A stretch of 64,000 nt of DNA, from contig NZ_CP019952.1 in NCBI RefSeq assembly GCF_002021815.1, positions 2,263,001 through 2,327,000 of the forward strand. Direction: 5' to 3'. Shown one piece after another: positions 33,401-40,529 of this stretch. The notes beneath the pieces were generated by a model that had not been told where the DNA came from, did no database searches, and saw nothing but the letters and a program-made list of their open reading frames with translations. A program made the position numbers and the translations under genes. This stretch comes from Pseudomonas parafulva (lineage in GTDB: Bacteria; Pseudomonadota; Gammaproteobacteria; Pseudomonadales; Pseudomonadaceae). Each line of letters begins with the position of its first letter. The stretch's first letter is position 1.

Positions 33401-33614
33401 CGCCGTTGAGCTCCTGCTCGATCAGGCTGACCACGCTTTCATCCATGGTTGCCGCCGAGGCGCCAGGGTATACGGCGTAGATCTCTACCTGCGGTGGCGC
33501 AACATTGGGGTACTGCGCCACAGGCAACTGAGGAATGGCCAGGGCGCCAGCCAGCAGGATGAACAGCGCCACCACCCAAGCGAAAATAGGGCGGTCAATG
33601 AAGAATTGCGGCAT
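30486..33614 (-). CDS. HAE1-family RND efflux permease
   Basis: A 1042-residue inner-membrane proton-drug antiporter. MPQFFIDRPIFAWVVALFI is the standard start; twelve membrane spans with large periplasmic loops after TM1 and TM7. The proton-relay Asp pair is in GILVDDAIVVVENVER (TM4) and the Lys in SAKNAILIIEFAK (TM10). It works as a trimer with the adaptor encoded 11 bases upstream. No outer-membrane factor gene is in the operon, so it probably uses a TolC/OprM-type channel from elsewhere, as MexXY does. Substrate range not predictable. Confidence 0.92.
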   Translation of the reverse strand: MPQFFIDRPIFAWVVALFILLAGALAIPQLPVAQYPNVAPPQVEIYAVYPGASAATMDESVVSLIEQELNGADNLLYFESQSSLGSATITATFEPGTVPDLAQVDVQNRLKVVESRLPRPVTQQGLQVEKVSTGFLLLGTLTSEDGKFDETALSDILARNVMNEIRRIKGVGKAQLYGSERAMRIWIDPAKLVGLNLTPNDVAEAISAQNAQVAPGSIGDLPSPATQEITANVVVKGQLTTPEAFAAIVLRANTDGSVVTIGDVARVEIGAQEYQYGTRLNGKPATAFSVQLAPGANAMETATLVRAKMKDLARYFPEGVKYDIPYDTSPFVKVSIQQVISTLFEAMVLVFAVMFLFLQNLRYTLIPTLVVPVALMGTFGVMLLLGFSVNVLTLFGMVLAIGILVDDAIVVVENVERIMAEEGLAPREATRKAMGQISGAIIGITLVLVAVFLPMAFMKGSVGVIYQQFSVSMAVSILFSAFLALSLTPALCATLLKPVNQGEHHQRGGFFGWFNRRFEGMSKGYEGWVSQALRRSGIYLLVYAVLLGVLGYGFSQLPTAFLPTEDQGYTITDIQLPPGASRMRTEQVAAQIEAHNGGEAGVGNTTVILGFSFSGSGQNAALAFTTLKDWSERGADDSAQSIADRANMAFTQLKDAIAFAVLPPPIDGLGESTGFEFRLQDRGGLGHAQLMAARDELLAKASKSPLLTNVREASLAESPQVELEIDRRQANALGVSFADIGSVLDVAVGSSYVNDFPNQGRMQRVVVQAEGDQRSQVEDLLKIHVRNSVGKMVPLGAFVQPRWVSGPVQLTRYNGYPAVSISGEPTAGQSSGQAMAEIEQIVAQLPPGVGLEWTGLSLQERLSGSQAPVLMTLSLLVVFLCLAALYESWSIPTAVLLVVPLGILGAVLAVTLRGMPNDVFFKVGLITLIGLSAKNAILIIEFAKSLVDQGMDATQAALEAARLRLRPIVMTSLAFILGVVPLAIATGASSASQQAIGTGVIGGMLSATLAVVFVPVFFVVVMRLSGRRRPLEPGHEPATRGH

Positions 33615-33625
33615 CGATCAAGCCC

Positions 33626-34810
33626 TCACTGGCCGGTGTGCTGGGTGACGGAGGTGGCCTGGGGCGCGGTGTCGATCTGCACACGTTCGCCTGCCTTGGC
33701 ATGTTGCAGGCCTTCGACCACCACCTGGTCACCGGCAGCCAGGCCGTCGCGCACTACCCAGCGGTCGCCCTGTACGCTGCCCAGGACCACCTGCCGTTCG
33801 CTGACCTGAGACTGAGCATCCACGACCAGCACCTTCGGCACGCCTGCACTGTCACGCAGGATCGCCCGTTGCGGGACACTCAGGCCTTGCGCTTGCACGG
33901 CCTGGGCCAGGCGCACGCGCACATAGCTGCCTGGCAGCAAGTCGAGGTTGGGGTTGGGGAACTCGCTGCGCAGGGTGATCTGATTGGTCGAAGGGTCGAC
34001 CTGGATGTCGGAAAACAACAGCTTGCCAGGCAGCGGGTAGGCACTGCCGTCGTCCTCGATCAAGGTGACACTGGCCTGGTCTGCGTCGACCCGTTGAAGC
34101 TGGCCGGCACGCAAGGCCTTGCGCAGCGCCGTGATCTCACGGGTTGACTGGGTGACGTCGACATGAATGGGGTCCAGTTGCTCGATGGTCGCCAGCGGCG
34201 TGGCTTCGTTCTGCCCGACCAATGCGCCTTCGGTGACCTGGGCGCGGCCAATGCGGCCAGCGATGGGGGCGGTGACGGTGGCGTATCCCAGGTTCAGACG
34301 GGCTCGTTGCACGGCTGCCTTGGCCTCGGCCACCGCTGCGTTGGCTTGCAGCAGGCTGGCCTTGGCGTTGTCGTATTCCTGGCCGCTGACGGCCTTGTCG
34401 TTGACCAGCTCGCGGTAACGCTGCTCTTGCAGGCGAGCCTGATAACGGGTGGCGTCGGCTCTGGCCAGTGCCGCCTGAGCGCTGTCCAGGTCGGCCTTGA
34501 AGGGTGCCGGATCGATCTGGAACAACACATCGCCCTGCTTGACGTCGCTACCTTCGCGGTAGACCCGTTTGAGCACCACGCCGGCCACCCGAGCCCGCAC
34601 CTGAGCGGTACGCGGCGCCAGAATGCGGCCGTTGAGCTCGCTGGTAATGGCCAACGGTTGCAGTTGCAGCGTCTCGACGCGCACATGCGGGACCGGGGCT
34701 TGCTGTTCGGGTTCGTCGCTAGCGCTACAGCCGCCCAGGCTCGAGCCTACAAGCGCCAGAAGCGCCAGAAGCGCCATGCGGCGCAGGGTAACAGTGAATG
34801 TGTCGGACAT
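33626..34810 (-). CDS. RND periplasmic adaptor (membrane fusion lipoprotein)
   Basis: A 394-residue adaptor with a lipoprotein signal (LLALVGSSLGGC). Lipoyl half-motifs (VRARVAGVVLKRVYREGSDVKQGD and NLGYATVTAPIAGRIG) flank an alpha-hairpin (ARADATRYQARLQEQRYRELV); beta-barrel and membrane-proximal domains follow. It bridges the permease and an outer-membrane channel. GGAAGA precedes ATG 34810. The gene is divergent from the RstA-like regulator (208 bases apart), so regulation by that two-component system is plausible. Confidence 0.92.
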   Translation of the reverse strand: MSDTFTVTLRRMALLALLALVGSSLGGCSASDEPEQQAPVPHVRVETLQLQPLAITSELNGRILAPRTAQVRARVAGVVLKRVYREGSDVKQGDVLFQIDPAPFKADLDSAQAALARADATRYQARLQEQRYRELVNDKAVSGQEYDNAKASLLQANAAVAEAKAAVQRARLNLGYATVTAPIAGRIGRAQVTEGALVGQNEATPLATIEQLDPIHVDVTQSTREITALRKALRAGQLQRVDADQASVTLIEDDGSAYPLPGKLLFSDIQVDPSTNQITLRSEFPNPNLDLLPGSYVRVRLAQAVQAQGLSVPQRAILRDSAGVPKVLVVDAQSQVSERQVVLGSVQGDRWVVRDGLAAGDQVVVEGLQHAKAGERVQIDTAPQATSVTQHTGQ

Positions 34811-35018
34811 TGGGATCTTCCGCTGATGATCTGCGCTATGCTACGGCACCCGGGTCATGATTGGCTGTTAACAGCTGTACGGGGAGTGTGAAAAAGTGTG
34901 AAACGATGGGTTGTGCACCGTGATGTTTCTATAAGCTTGGGCCACTATAACGCAGCGCTCACCTGGCCATGCCGAGCCGCAGTGCTGCAAGTCCCTATAT
35001 CTGCCTGCCAAGCGACCC

Positions 35019-35714
35019 ATGCCCACTATACTTCTGGTCGAAGACGACAGCGCCCTGGCCGAGCTCATCGCCAGTTACCTGCAACGCAACGAATTCGTGG
35101 TCCGGGTCATCGCCCGGGGTGACCACGTGCTGGACGAATATCGCCGGGACAAACCCGACCTGGTGATTCTCGACCTGATGCTCCCAGGCATGGACGGCCT
35201 GCAGGTGTGTCGTCAATTGCGCCATCAGTCCCAATGCCTGCCAATCCTGATGCTCACCGCCCGCGATGACAGCCATGACCAGGTGCTGGGGCTGGAAATG
35301 GGTGCTGACGACTACGTCACCAAGCCGTGCGAGCCACGGGTGTTGCTGGCAAGGGTGCGCACCTTGCTGCGCCGTAGCGGTAACGAACCCAGGCTGGACC
35401 ATGACCTGATCGTGGTAGGTGGGTTGTGTATCGACCTGGCCGAGCGCACCGTCACCTGGCGCGGCGAGCCTGTCGACCTGTCGGCCGGGGAATTCAACCT
35501 GCTGGTCGTGCTGGCGCGCAATGCCGGGGTGGTGCTCAATCGCGACCGCATTCTTCAACAGCTGCGCGGTATCGAGTTCAACGGCACTGACCGTTCGGTG
35601 GACGTGGCCATTTCCAAACTGCGTCGCAAGTTCGACGACAACGCAGGCGAAGCACGCAAGATCAAGACGGTCTGGGGCAAAGGCTATCTGTTCAGCCGTG
35701 TCGAGTGGGAGTAA
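35019..35714 (+). CDS. rstA: OmpR-family response regulator, RstA-like
   Basis: A 231-residue regulator. The receiver domain has VEDD, phospho-acceptor Asp52 (LVILDLMLPGMDG) and DDYVTKPCEP with the conserved Lys. The winged-helix DNA-binding domain ends IEFNGTDRSVDVAISKLRRKF and IKTVWGKGYLF. Overall it resembles E. coli RstA. The sensor gene starts six bases after the stop. The RND operon diverges upstream, suggesting it as a target. The symbol is by resemblance only. Confidence 0.88.
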   Translation: MPTILLVEDDSALAELIASYLQRNEFVVRVIARGDHVLDEYRRDKPDLVILDLMLPGMDGLQVCRQLRHQSQCLPILMLTARDDSHDQVLGLEMGADDYVTKPCEPRVLLARVRTLLRRSGNEPRLDHDLIVVGGLCIDLAERTVTWRGEPVDLSAGEFNLLVVLARNAGVVLNRDRILQQLRGIEFNGTDRSVDVAISKLRRKFDDNAGEARKIKTVWGKGYLFSRVEWE

Positions 35715-35720
35715 GCCGCG

Positions 35721-37028
35721 ATGTTCAAGATCCTGGTGCGGCTGTATCTGCTGATCATCGTGGCCTATGCCGGAGCCTTGCTGTTCATACCCGACACCAT
35801 CGTGGGGCTGTTTCAGGAACGCTTCATGGCCTACAACCTCAGCCAGACCAAAGGTGTGCAGACGCTGATCGTGCGTCAGTTTCACCAGGCTCCCCAGTCC
35901 CAGTGGCCTGTCGTGGCGCAGGCGCTTGCCGACGATTTTGCGCCCTTGCAGGTACAGCTGCTGCGTATTGACCATGCCCGCTTGGATGAAACGGAGCGCG
36001 CACGATTGGCACAGGGGGAGTCGGCAGTGCGCCTGGCCCAATGGGGCTACTACGAAACCCTGCTGGCGCCATTGGACAGCCATTGGCTGGTACGCCTGGA
36101 TTCGCCGCCCGATCCTTTGGACATCAACGTCCTGTCCTGGGGCGTGACGGTGTTGATCGGGGCCGCGATGCTCGGTTGCCTGTTGCTCTGGGTATGGCCG
36201 CACTGGCGTGACTTGGAGCGCTTGAAGGAAACTGCCCGGCGCCTGGGCCAAGGGCAGATGTCCGAACGCACGCATATCTCGGCGCATTCGAACATTGGCG
36301 AACTGGCCAGGGTGTTCGACACCATGGCAAGCGACCTTGAACGCCATGTCAATCAGCAGCGCGAGTTGCTCAATGCCGTGTCCCACGAGCTGCGCACGCC
36401 TCTGACACGCTTGGATTTCGGTTTGGTGCTGCTATTTGACGAAGTGCCGCCGGCCAGCCGCAAGCGTTTGCTAGAGCTGGTCGGGCATGTGCGAGAGCTG
36501 GACGAACTGGTGTTGGAGTTGTTGTCCTACAGCCGTTTGTACAATGCCGACCAGGCGCGCGAGCGGGTGGAGGTGTCGTTGCTCGAGCTGGTGGACAGCG
36601 TGCTAGGCAGCTTTGCCGAGGAGTTGGACGGGCGTGGCATCCAGTGGGAGGTGCATGCCGACGCCGAGTTGCCACGCTTCGTGCTCGATCCGCGCCTGAC
36701 GGCCCGAGCAGTGCAGAACCTGGTGCGCAATGCCATGCGCTACTGCGAGCAGCGCCTGGTGCTGCGCTTGCGCCTGGAGCCCGACGGAGCATGCCTGCTG
36801 ACAGTAGAAGATGACGGCATTGGCATTCCCGTCGAGGAGCGTGAGCGAATCTTCCAGCCGTTCTATCGCCTGGACCGCAGCCGTGACCGCAGCACGGGTG
36901 GATTCGGCTTGGGGTTGGCGATCAGCAGGCGGGCCATTGAGGGGCAGGGCGGGACCTTGACGGTTGCCCAGTCCCCATTGGGCGGAGCGCAGTTCCGTAT
37001 TCGCTTGCCCGCCGGGAAGGTGACCTGA
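35721..37028 (+). CDS. rstB: Sensor histidine kinase, RstB-like
   Basis: A 435-residue membrane kinase. TM1 is ILVRLYLLIIVAYAGALLF, a periplasmic domain of about 110 residues follows, TM2 is VLSWGVTVLIGAAMLGCLLLWVW, then HAMP, HisKA with VSHELRTPLTRLDFG (phospho-acceptor His), and HATPase with NLVRNAMRYC, DDGIGIP and GGFGLGLAISRRA. All catalytic boxes are intact. Partner of the preceding regulator. The signal is unknown; a link to efflux is inferred from the divergent RND operon. Confidence 0.9.
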   Translation: MFKILVRLYLLIIVAYAGALLFIPDTIVGLFQERFMAYNLSQTKGVQTLIVRQFHQAPQSQWPVVAQALADDFAPLQVQLLRIDHARLDETERARLAQGESAVRLAQWGYYETLLAPLDSHWLVRLDSPPDPLDINVLSWGVTVLIGAAMLGCLLLWVWPHWRDLERLKETARRLGQGQMSERTHISAHSNIGELARVFDTMASDLERHVNQQRELLNAVSHELRTPLTRLDFGLVLLFDEVPPASRKRLLELVGHVRELDELVLELLSYSRLYNADQARERVEVSLLELVDSVLGSFAEELDGRGIQWEVHADAELPRFVLDPRLTARAVQNLVRNAMRYCEQRLVLRLRLEPDGACLLTVEDDGIGIPVEERERIFQPFYRLDRSRDRSTGGFGLGLAISRRAIEGQGGTLTVAQSPLGGAQFRIRLPAGKVT

Positions 37029-37109
37029 TGCCTGATGCCTGGTAGTAAGCCTCTTCTTTTAACCGGCGGGATCTTGTAGCGTGTCGGGTCGTCATTCAGG
37101 GAGCTGAAC

Positions 37110-37541
37110 ATGCAAGGCAAGGCCCGCAAGATCGTCCAGGCCATTCTCTACGAGGCCATCGCCGTGGCGTGCGTCGCTCCCGCCCTGGAACTGGCGTTCG
37201 GGGCGGGGATGGCGCAGTCCACCGTGCTGTCGGTACTGATGTCAGGCGTCGCCATGAGCTGGAACATGCTCTACAACTGGGTGTTCGAGCGCTGGGAGGC
37301 GCGCCAGCCTCAGCGCAAGCGCACACTATTGCGCCGCTTGCTGCATGCGCTTGGCTTCGAGGGTGGCCTGGTGGTCATCCTGCTGCCGCTGGTGGCTTAT
37401 TGGTTGCAAGTCAGCCTGCTGGCAGCGCTTTTGACCAATCTGGCCCTGTTCGTCTTCTTCTTCGTCTACGCCTTCGTGTTCCAGTGGGGCTTCGACAAGG
37501 TTTTTGACGTGCCGTTGTCGGCGCAGCAGGCCAAGTGTTGA
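37110..37541 (+). CDS. PACE-family efflux protein (AceI-like)
   Basis: A 143-residue inner-membrane protein made of two bacterial transmembrane-pair (BTP) units: VQAILYEAIAVACVAPALELAFG, then VAMSWNMLYNWVFERWEA, and again HALGFEGGLVVILLPLVAYWL with FVYAFVFQWGFDKVFD. The E-A and W-N-x-x-Y-N-W-x-F-x-x-W motifs are diagnostic of PACE transporters, which export chlorhexidine and other biocides or possibly short polyamines. Same strand as the kinase, 81 bases downstream. Its stop overlaps a TTGACG that may be the -35 of the ilv leader. Confidence 0.88.
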   Translation: MQGKARKIVQAILYEAIAVACVAPALELAFGAGMAQSTVLSVLMSGVAMSWNMLYNWVFERWEARQPQRKRTLLRRLLHALGFEGGLVVILLPLVAYWLQVSLLAALLTNLALFVFFFVYAFVFQWGFDKVFDVPLSAQQAKC

Positions 37542-37574
37542 CGTGCGGCCAGCCCTCGGGCTAACGTTCGGCGC

Positions 37575-37637
37575 ATGAACCGCTATCAGCCTGCCTTCGC
37601 CAGCATTATTACCGCCATCATTGGATTGGCGGGCTAG
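37575..37637 (+). CDS. Ile-codon leader peptide of ilvA
   Basis: A 20-residue frame, ATG 37575 to TAG 37637, with the core IITAII: four Ile codons and one Thr in six, plus a Leu and further Ala/Gly at the end. It precedes an intrinsic terminator and ilvA. Four RNA segments alternate: 1, CCGCCA (37612-37617); 2, TGGCGGG (37627-37633); 3, CCCGCC (37655-37660); 4, GGCGGG (37666-37671). Pairing 1-2 and 3-4 gives termination; 2-3 gives antitermination. Stalling at the Ile codons would cover segment 1 and free 2 to pair with 3. A weak TTGACG-18-TAACGT promoter (37538-37567) would start transcription almost at the ATG. Confidence 0.88.
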   Translation: MNRYQPAFASIITAIIGLAG

Positions 37638-37652
37638 CGCGAGCATGCACCG

Positions 37653-37678
37653 AACCCGCCCTGGAGGCGGGTTTTTTT
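37653..37678 (+). terminator. Attenuator terminator before ilvA
   Basis: AACCCGCC (37653-37660), loop CTGGA, GGCGGGTT (37666-37673), then the T run extends to 37678. A strong intrinsic terminator placed 42 bases before ilvA, after the Ile-rich leader. The left arm can pair alternatively with GGCGGG at 37628-37633 inside the leader. Confidence 0.92.
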
Positions 37679-37720
37679 CATCTGACTCCTGGGCACCGTT
37701 AACCGGCCAAGGAGTCGACG

Positions 37721-39280
37721 ATGTCCAACCTGTGTTCCGCCCCGCGAGCAATCACCCCTCAGCAACTGCTGTCCGAGCAGGTTCGGCGTATCTTGGCCGC
37801 GCCCGTCTATGACCTGGCCATCGAAACGCCGCTGCAAGAGGCCGCAGGGTTGTCCGACAGGCTGGGTAATCGGGTACTGCTCAAACGCGAAGACCTGCAA
37901 CCCACATTCTCGTTCAAGATCCGTGGGGCTTATACGCGACTATCGAGGTTGACGACCCGCCAGCGTCAGGCCGGCGTAGTGACCGTTTCGGCGGGCAATC
38001 ACGCTCAGGGCGTGGCCATGGCCGCCGCGCACCTGGGCATGACGGCCACGATCGTCATGCCGTCCACGACGCCTTCGCTCAAAGTACAGGGCGTGCGCGC
38101 CCGCGGGGGACGGGTGGTGCTGCACGGTGACAGCTTCCCCCATGCCCTGGCCCATGCCTTGAAGCTGGCCGACCTGGAAGGAGCCACATTTGTGCCACCT
38201 TTCGATGACCCGGATGTGATCGCGGGTCAAGGCACGGTCGGCATGGAGATTCTTCGGCAGTGCCCTGGGCCGCTGCATGCCGTTTTCGTGCCGGTTGGCG
38301 GGGGTGGCTTGATTGCCGGAATCGCAGCCTATATCAAATACCTGCGCCCCGAAGTCAAGGTGATCGGGGTAGAACCGGAGGATGCCAACTGCCTGCAGGC
38401 CGCCCTGCAAGCTGGCGAGCGGGTGGTGCTCCCGCATGTGGGCACCTTCGCCGATGGGGTGGCCGTGGCCCAGGTGGGCGCCCACTGCTTCGAGCTATGC
38501 CAGCATTCTGTGGACGAGGTACTAACGGTCAGCAGCGACGCGCTGTGTGCCGCGATCAAGGACATCTACGATGACACCCGCTCGATCACCGAGCCGTCGG
38601 GCGCTCTGGCAGTTGCCGGCATGAAGCAATACGTGGACCGTGAGGGTATTGGCGGGCAGACACTGGTGGCTATCGATTCCGGGGCCAACATCAACTTCGA
38701 TCGGTTGAGGCATGTGGCAGAGCGCGCCGAACTGGGTGAACAACGCGAAGCGGTGATTGCGGTGACCATCCCTGATCAGCCCGGTAGCTTCCGGGCGTTC
38801 TGCCAAGCATTGGGCAAGCGCCAAGTCACGGAATTCAACTACCGCTGCCAGCCGGGCAAACCTGCGCGTCTGTTTGTTGGAGTGCAAACGCACCCCGTGC
38901 AGGACCCGCGCGATCAGCTGTTGAGCGGTTTAAAAGCACAAGGCTATGACGTTGTGGACCTGACTGACAATGAACTGGCCAAGCTGCACGTGCGCCACAC
39001 CGTGGGTGGGCCTTTGGCGCCTGGCAGTCACGAGCAGGTGCTGCGTTTCGAGTTTCCAGAGCGCCCCGGGGCACTGCTGGCGTTTCTGGAGCGCCTGGGC
39101 CAGCGCTGGAACATCAGCCTGTTCCATTACCGCAACCACGGTGCAGCCCATGCGCGGGTGTTCGCTGCGCTGCAAGTGCCTGCCGATGAGCGTGCCGGGT
39201 TATTCGTGGCGCTCGACCAGATGGATTATCGCTACTGGGACGAAACGGATAACCCGGCTTATCGGCTGTTCCTCGGCTGA
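37721..39280 (+). CDS. ilvA: Biosynthetic threonine deaminase
   Basis: A 519-residue PLP enzyme converting threonine to 2-oxobutyrate, the first committed step to isoleucine. The PLP lysine is Lys66 in TFSFKIRGAY; SAGNHAQGVA and VPVGGGGLIAG bind substrate and phosphate. From about residue 330 two ACT-like regulatory domains follow (EAVIAVTIPDQPGSFRAFCQAL and VLRFEFPERPGALLAFLERL), which confer Ile inhibition and Val activation; so it is the biosynthetic, not catabolic, enzyme. GGCCAAGGAGTCGACG gives a good ribosome site before ATG 37721. Controlled by the attenuator just upstream. Confidence 0.95.
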   Translation: MSNLCSAPRAITPQQLLSEQVRRILAAPVYDLAIETPLQEAAGLSDRLGNRVLLKREDLQPTFSFKIRGAYTRLSRLTTRQRQAGVVTVSAGNHAQGVAMAAAHLGMTATIVMPSTTPSLKVQGVRARGGRVVLHGDSFPHALAHALKLADLEGATFVPPFDDPDVIAGQGTVGMEILRQCPGPLHAVFVPVGGGGLIAGIAAYIKYLRPEVKVIGVEPEDANCLQAALQAGERVVLPHVGTFADGVAVAQVGAHCFELCQHSVDEVLTVSSDALCAAIKDIYDDTRSITEPSGALAVAGMKQYVDREGIGGQTLVAIDSGANINFDRLRHVAERAELGEQREAVIAVTIPDQPGSFRAFCQALGKRQVTEFNYRCQPGKPARLFVGVQTHPVQDPRDQLLSGLKAQGYDVVDLTDNELAKLHVRHTVGGPLAPGSHEQVLRFEFPERPGALLAFLERLGQRWNISLFHYRNHGAAHARVFAALQVPADERAGLFVALDQMDYRYWDETDNPAYRLFLG

Positions 39281-39289
39281 GGCGGGGGT

Positions 39290-40471
39290 TCATCGCTCGC
39301 GCATGAAGAAACCGGCCACGAACTTGCGGAAGGTTTCAGGGCTCTTGAAGTCGGCATACCGTTTGAAGTTCTCGGTATCCGGTTCGGGCCCGATGGGTTG
39401 TTCAAGCAGCGATATGGACAGAACACGGTCTTGGTCGGACGTCATCACCAGTTCATCCATGAGCTGCCCGCCAACCACCGGACGGCGCATCTGCACCTTG
39501 ACGCCCTTGCTGGCCATCCAGTCCACCAGCGATACCAATGCCTTGAGCGGTTCGCGTTCTTCATCGCGATAGACCGGAAACAGATGGCCCCGCGATAGCA
39601 CCGGTACGCTGGCCACGTGGATTAGCTCAAAGAAGTGACTGCCGGGAGTCGTAGGTGAATAGAGTGCCAGCGTCAGCAGCGGGCCGCAGGTGCGCTGACC
39701 ACCCCAGTACAGATGGTGGCCCTGGAAATCGAAACCGTCTTCGCTTCGGTAGTGAAAGACCTTGCGGCCCTTGATCTGGTCGATGCAGTCGAGCAGTAGC
39801 CCATGACGCCGGTGATTGCCAAAGATCGTGGCCTCACGCAGACGCGCCTTGAGCATCATCATGTGCTTCATGTCCAGGCGCGTTTCCAGGTAGTTGCTGG
39901 CCGGTACCCGTTCCACCAGCGGATAGCGACTGGCCACAGCACGCAGTTGAGCGAATTGCCCGGTCAGGTCCTGCTTCAAATGCGTGGCGTAAAGGTTCAG
40001 GCCGCTGGTCTCGATCCACGTCAGCAACAAGGCCAGCAACCGCTGTTGTTCGCGGCGCTCACCTGGCCCGTTAGTGCTTGTGCTTGCGCCCGTGCGAAAA
40101 TCGCCGATCAGCCGCAGCGGCGTATCGGGGGGCAGCCAGGCCACCGGCTGGACAGGTGCCTGTGCACGCTCGGCCGCTTCCTGTTCATCCTTGGTAAAGG
40201 GGCAGCCTGGGGCATGTTCGGCCGTGCCAGGGTTGTTCTTGAGAAACAACGTACCGGTGTTGCCATTGAGGGTGACATTGAGCACAGGCAGGGCATCGGT
40301 GCGGCAATCGCAGGCCAGCCACTGGTTAGCGTTGCGCACCTTCATCAGCATCTGGTTGGCCTGCAGCAGGCGGGGCCCGGTCAAGCCGCCGGTGGCAAAG
40401 TCCACCAGCAGCGCGTCTTCGGCGGGCGTCAGGCTGCGCACCTGGGCGGCGGTCTTGTCGATGATACGCAT
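39290..40471 (-). CDS. Conserved hypothetical protein with an N-terminal Cys/His cluster
   Basis: About 393 residues from ATG 40471 (MRIIDKTAAQVRSLTPAED). No signal peptide or membrane segment. Near residue 60 WLACDCRTDALPVLNV, and later EHAPGCPFTKDE, give three Cys and one His that could form a zinc site. The C-terminal part has strand-helix alternation (HFFELIHVASVPVLSRGHLF, then SLVDWMASKGVKVQMRRPV). I do not recognise the family. It lies between ilvA (convergent, nine bases) and gapN (same strand, 58 bases), which gives no clear role. Confidence 0.75.
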   Translation of the reverse strand: MRIIDKTAAQVRSLTPAEDALLVDFATGGLTGPRLLQANQMLMKVRNANQWLACDCRTDALPVLNVTLNGNTGTLFLKNNPGTAEHAPGCPFTKDEQEAAERAQAPVQPVAWLPPDTPLRLIGDFRTGASTSTNGPGERREQQRLLALLLTWIETSGLNLYATHLKQDLTGQFAQLRAVASRYPLVERVPASNYLETRLDMKHMMMLKARLREATIFGNHRRHGLLLDCIDQIKGRKVFHYRSEDGFDFQGHHLYWGGQRTCGPLLTLALYSPTTPGSHFFELIHVASVPVLSRGHLFPVYRDEEREPLKALVSLVDWMASKGVKVQMRRPVVGGQLMDELVMTSDQDRVLSISLLEQPIGPEPDTENFKRYADFKSPETFRKFVAGFFMRER

Positions 40472-40529
40472 TGAGCGGCTCCGTGCTATGAGCTTCAAGC
40501 TTCCAGCAAAGCGGTGCCGCTTTCAACCG

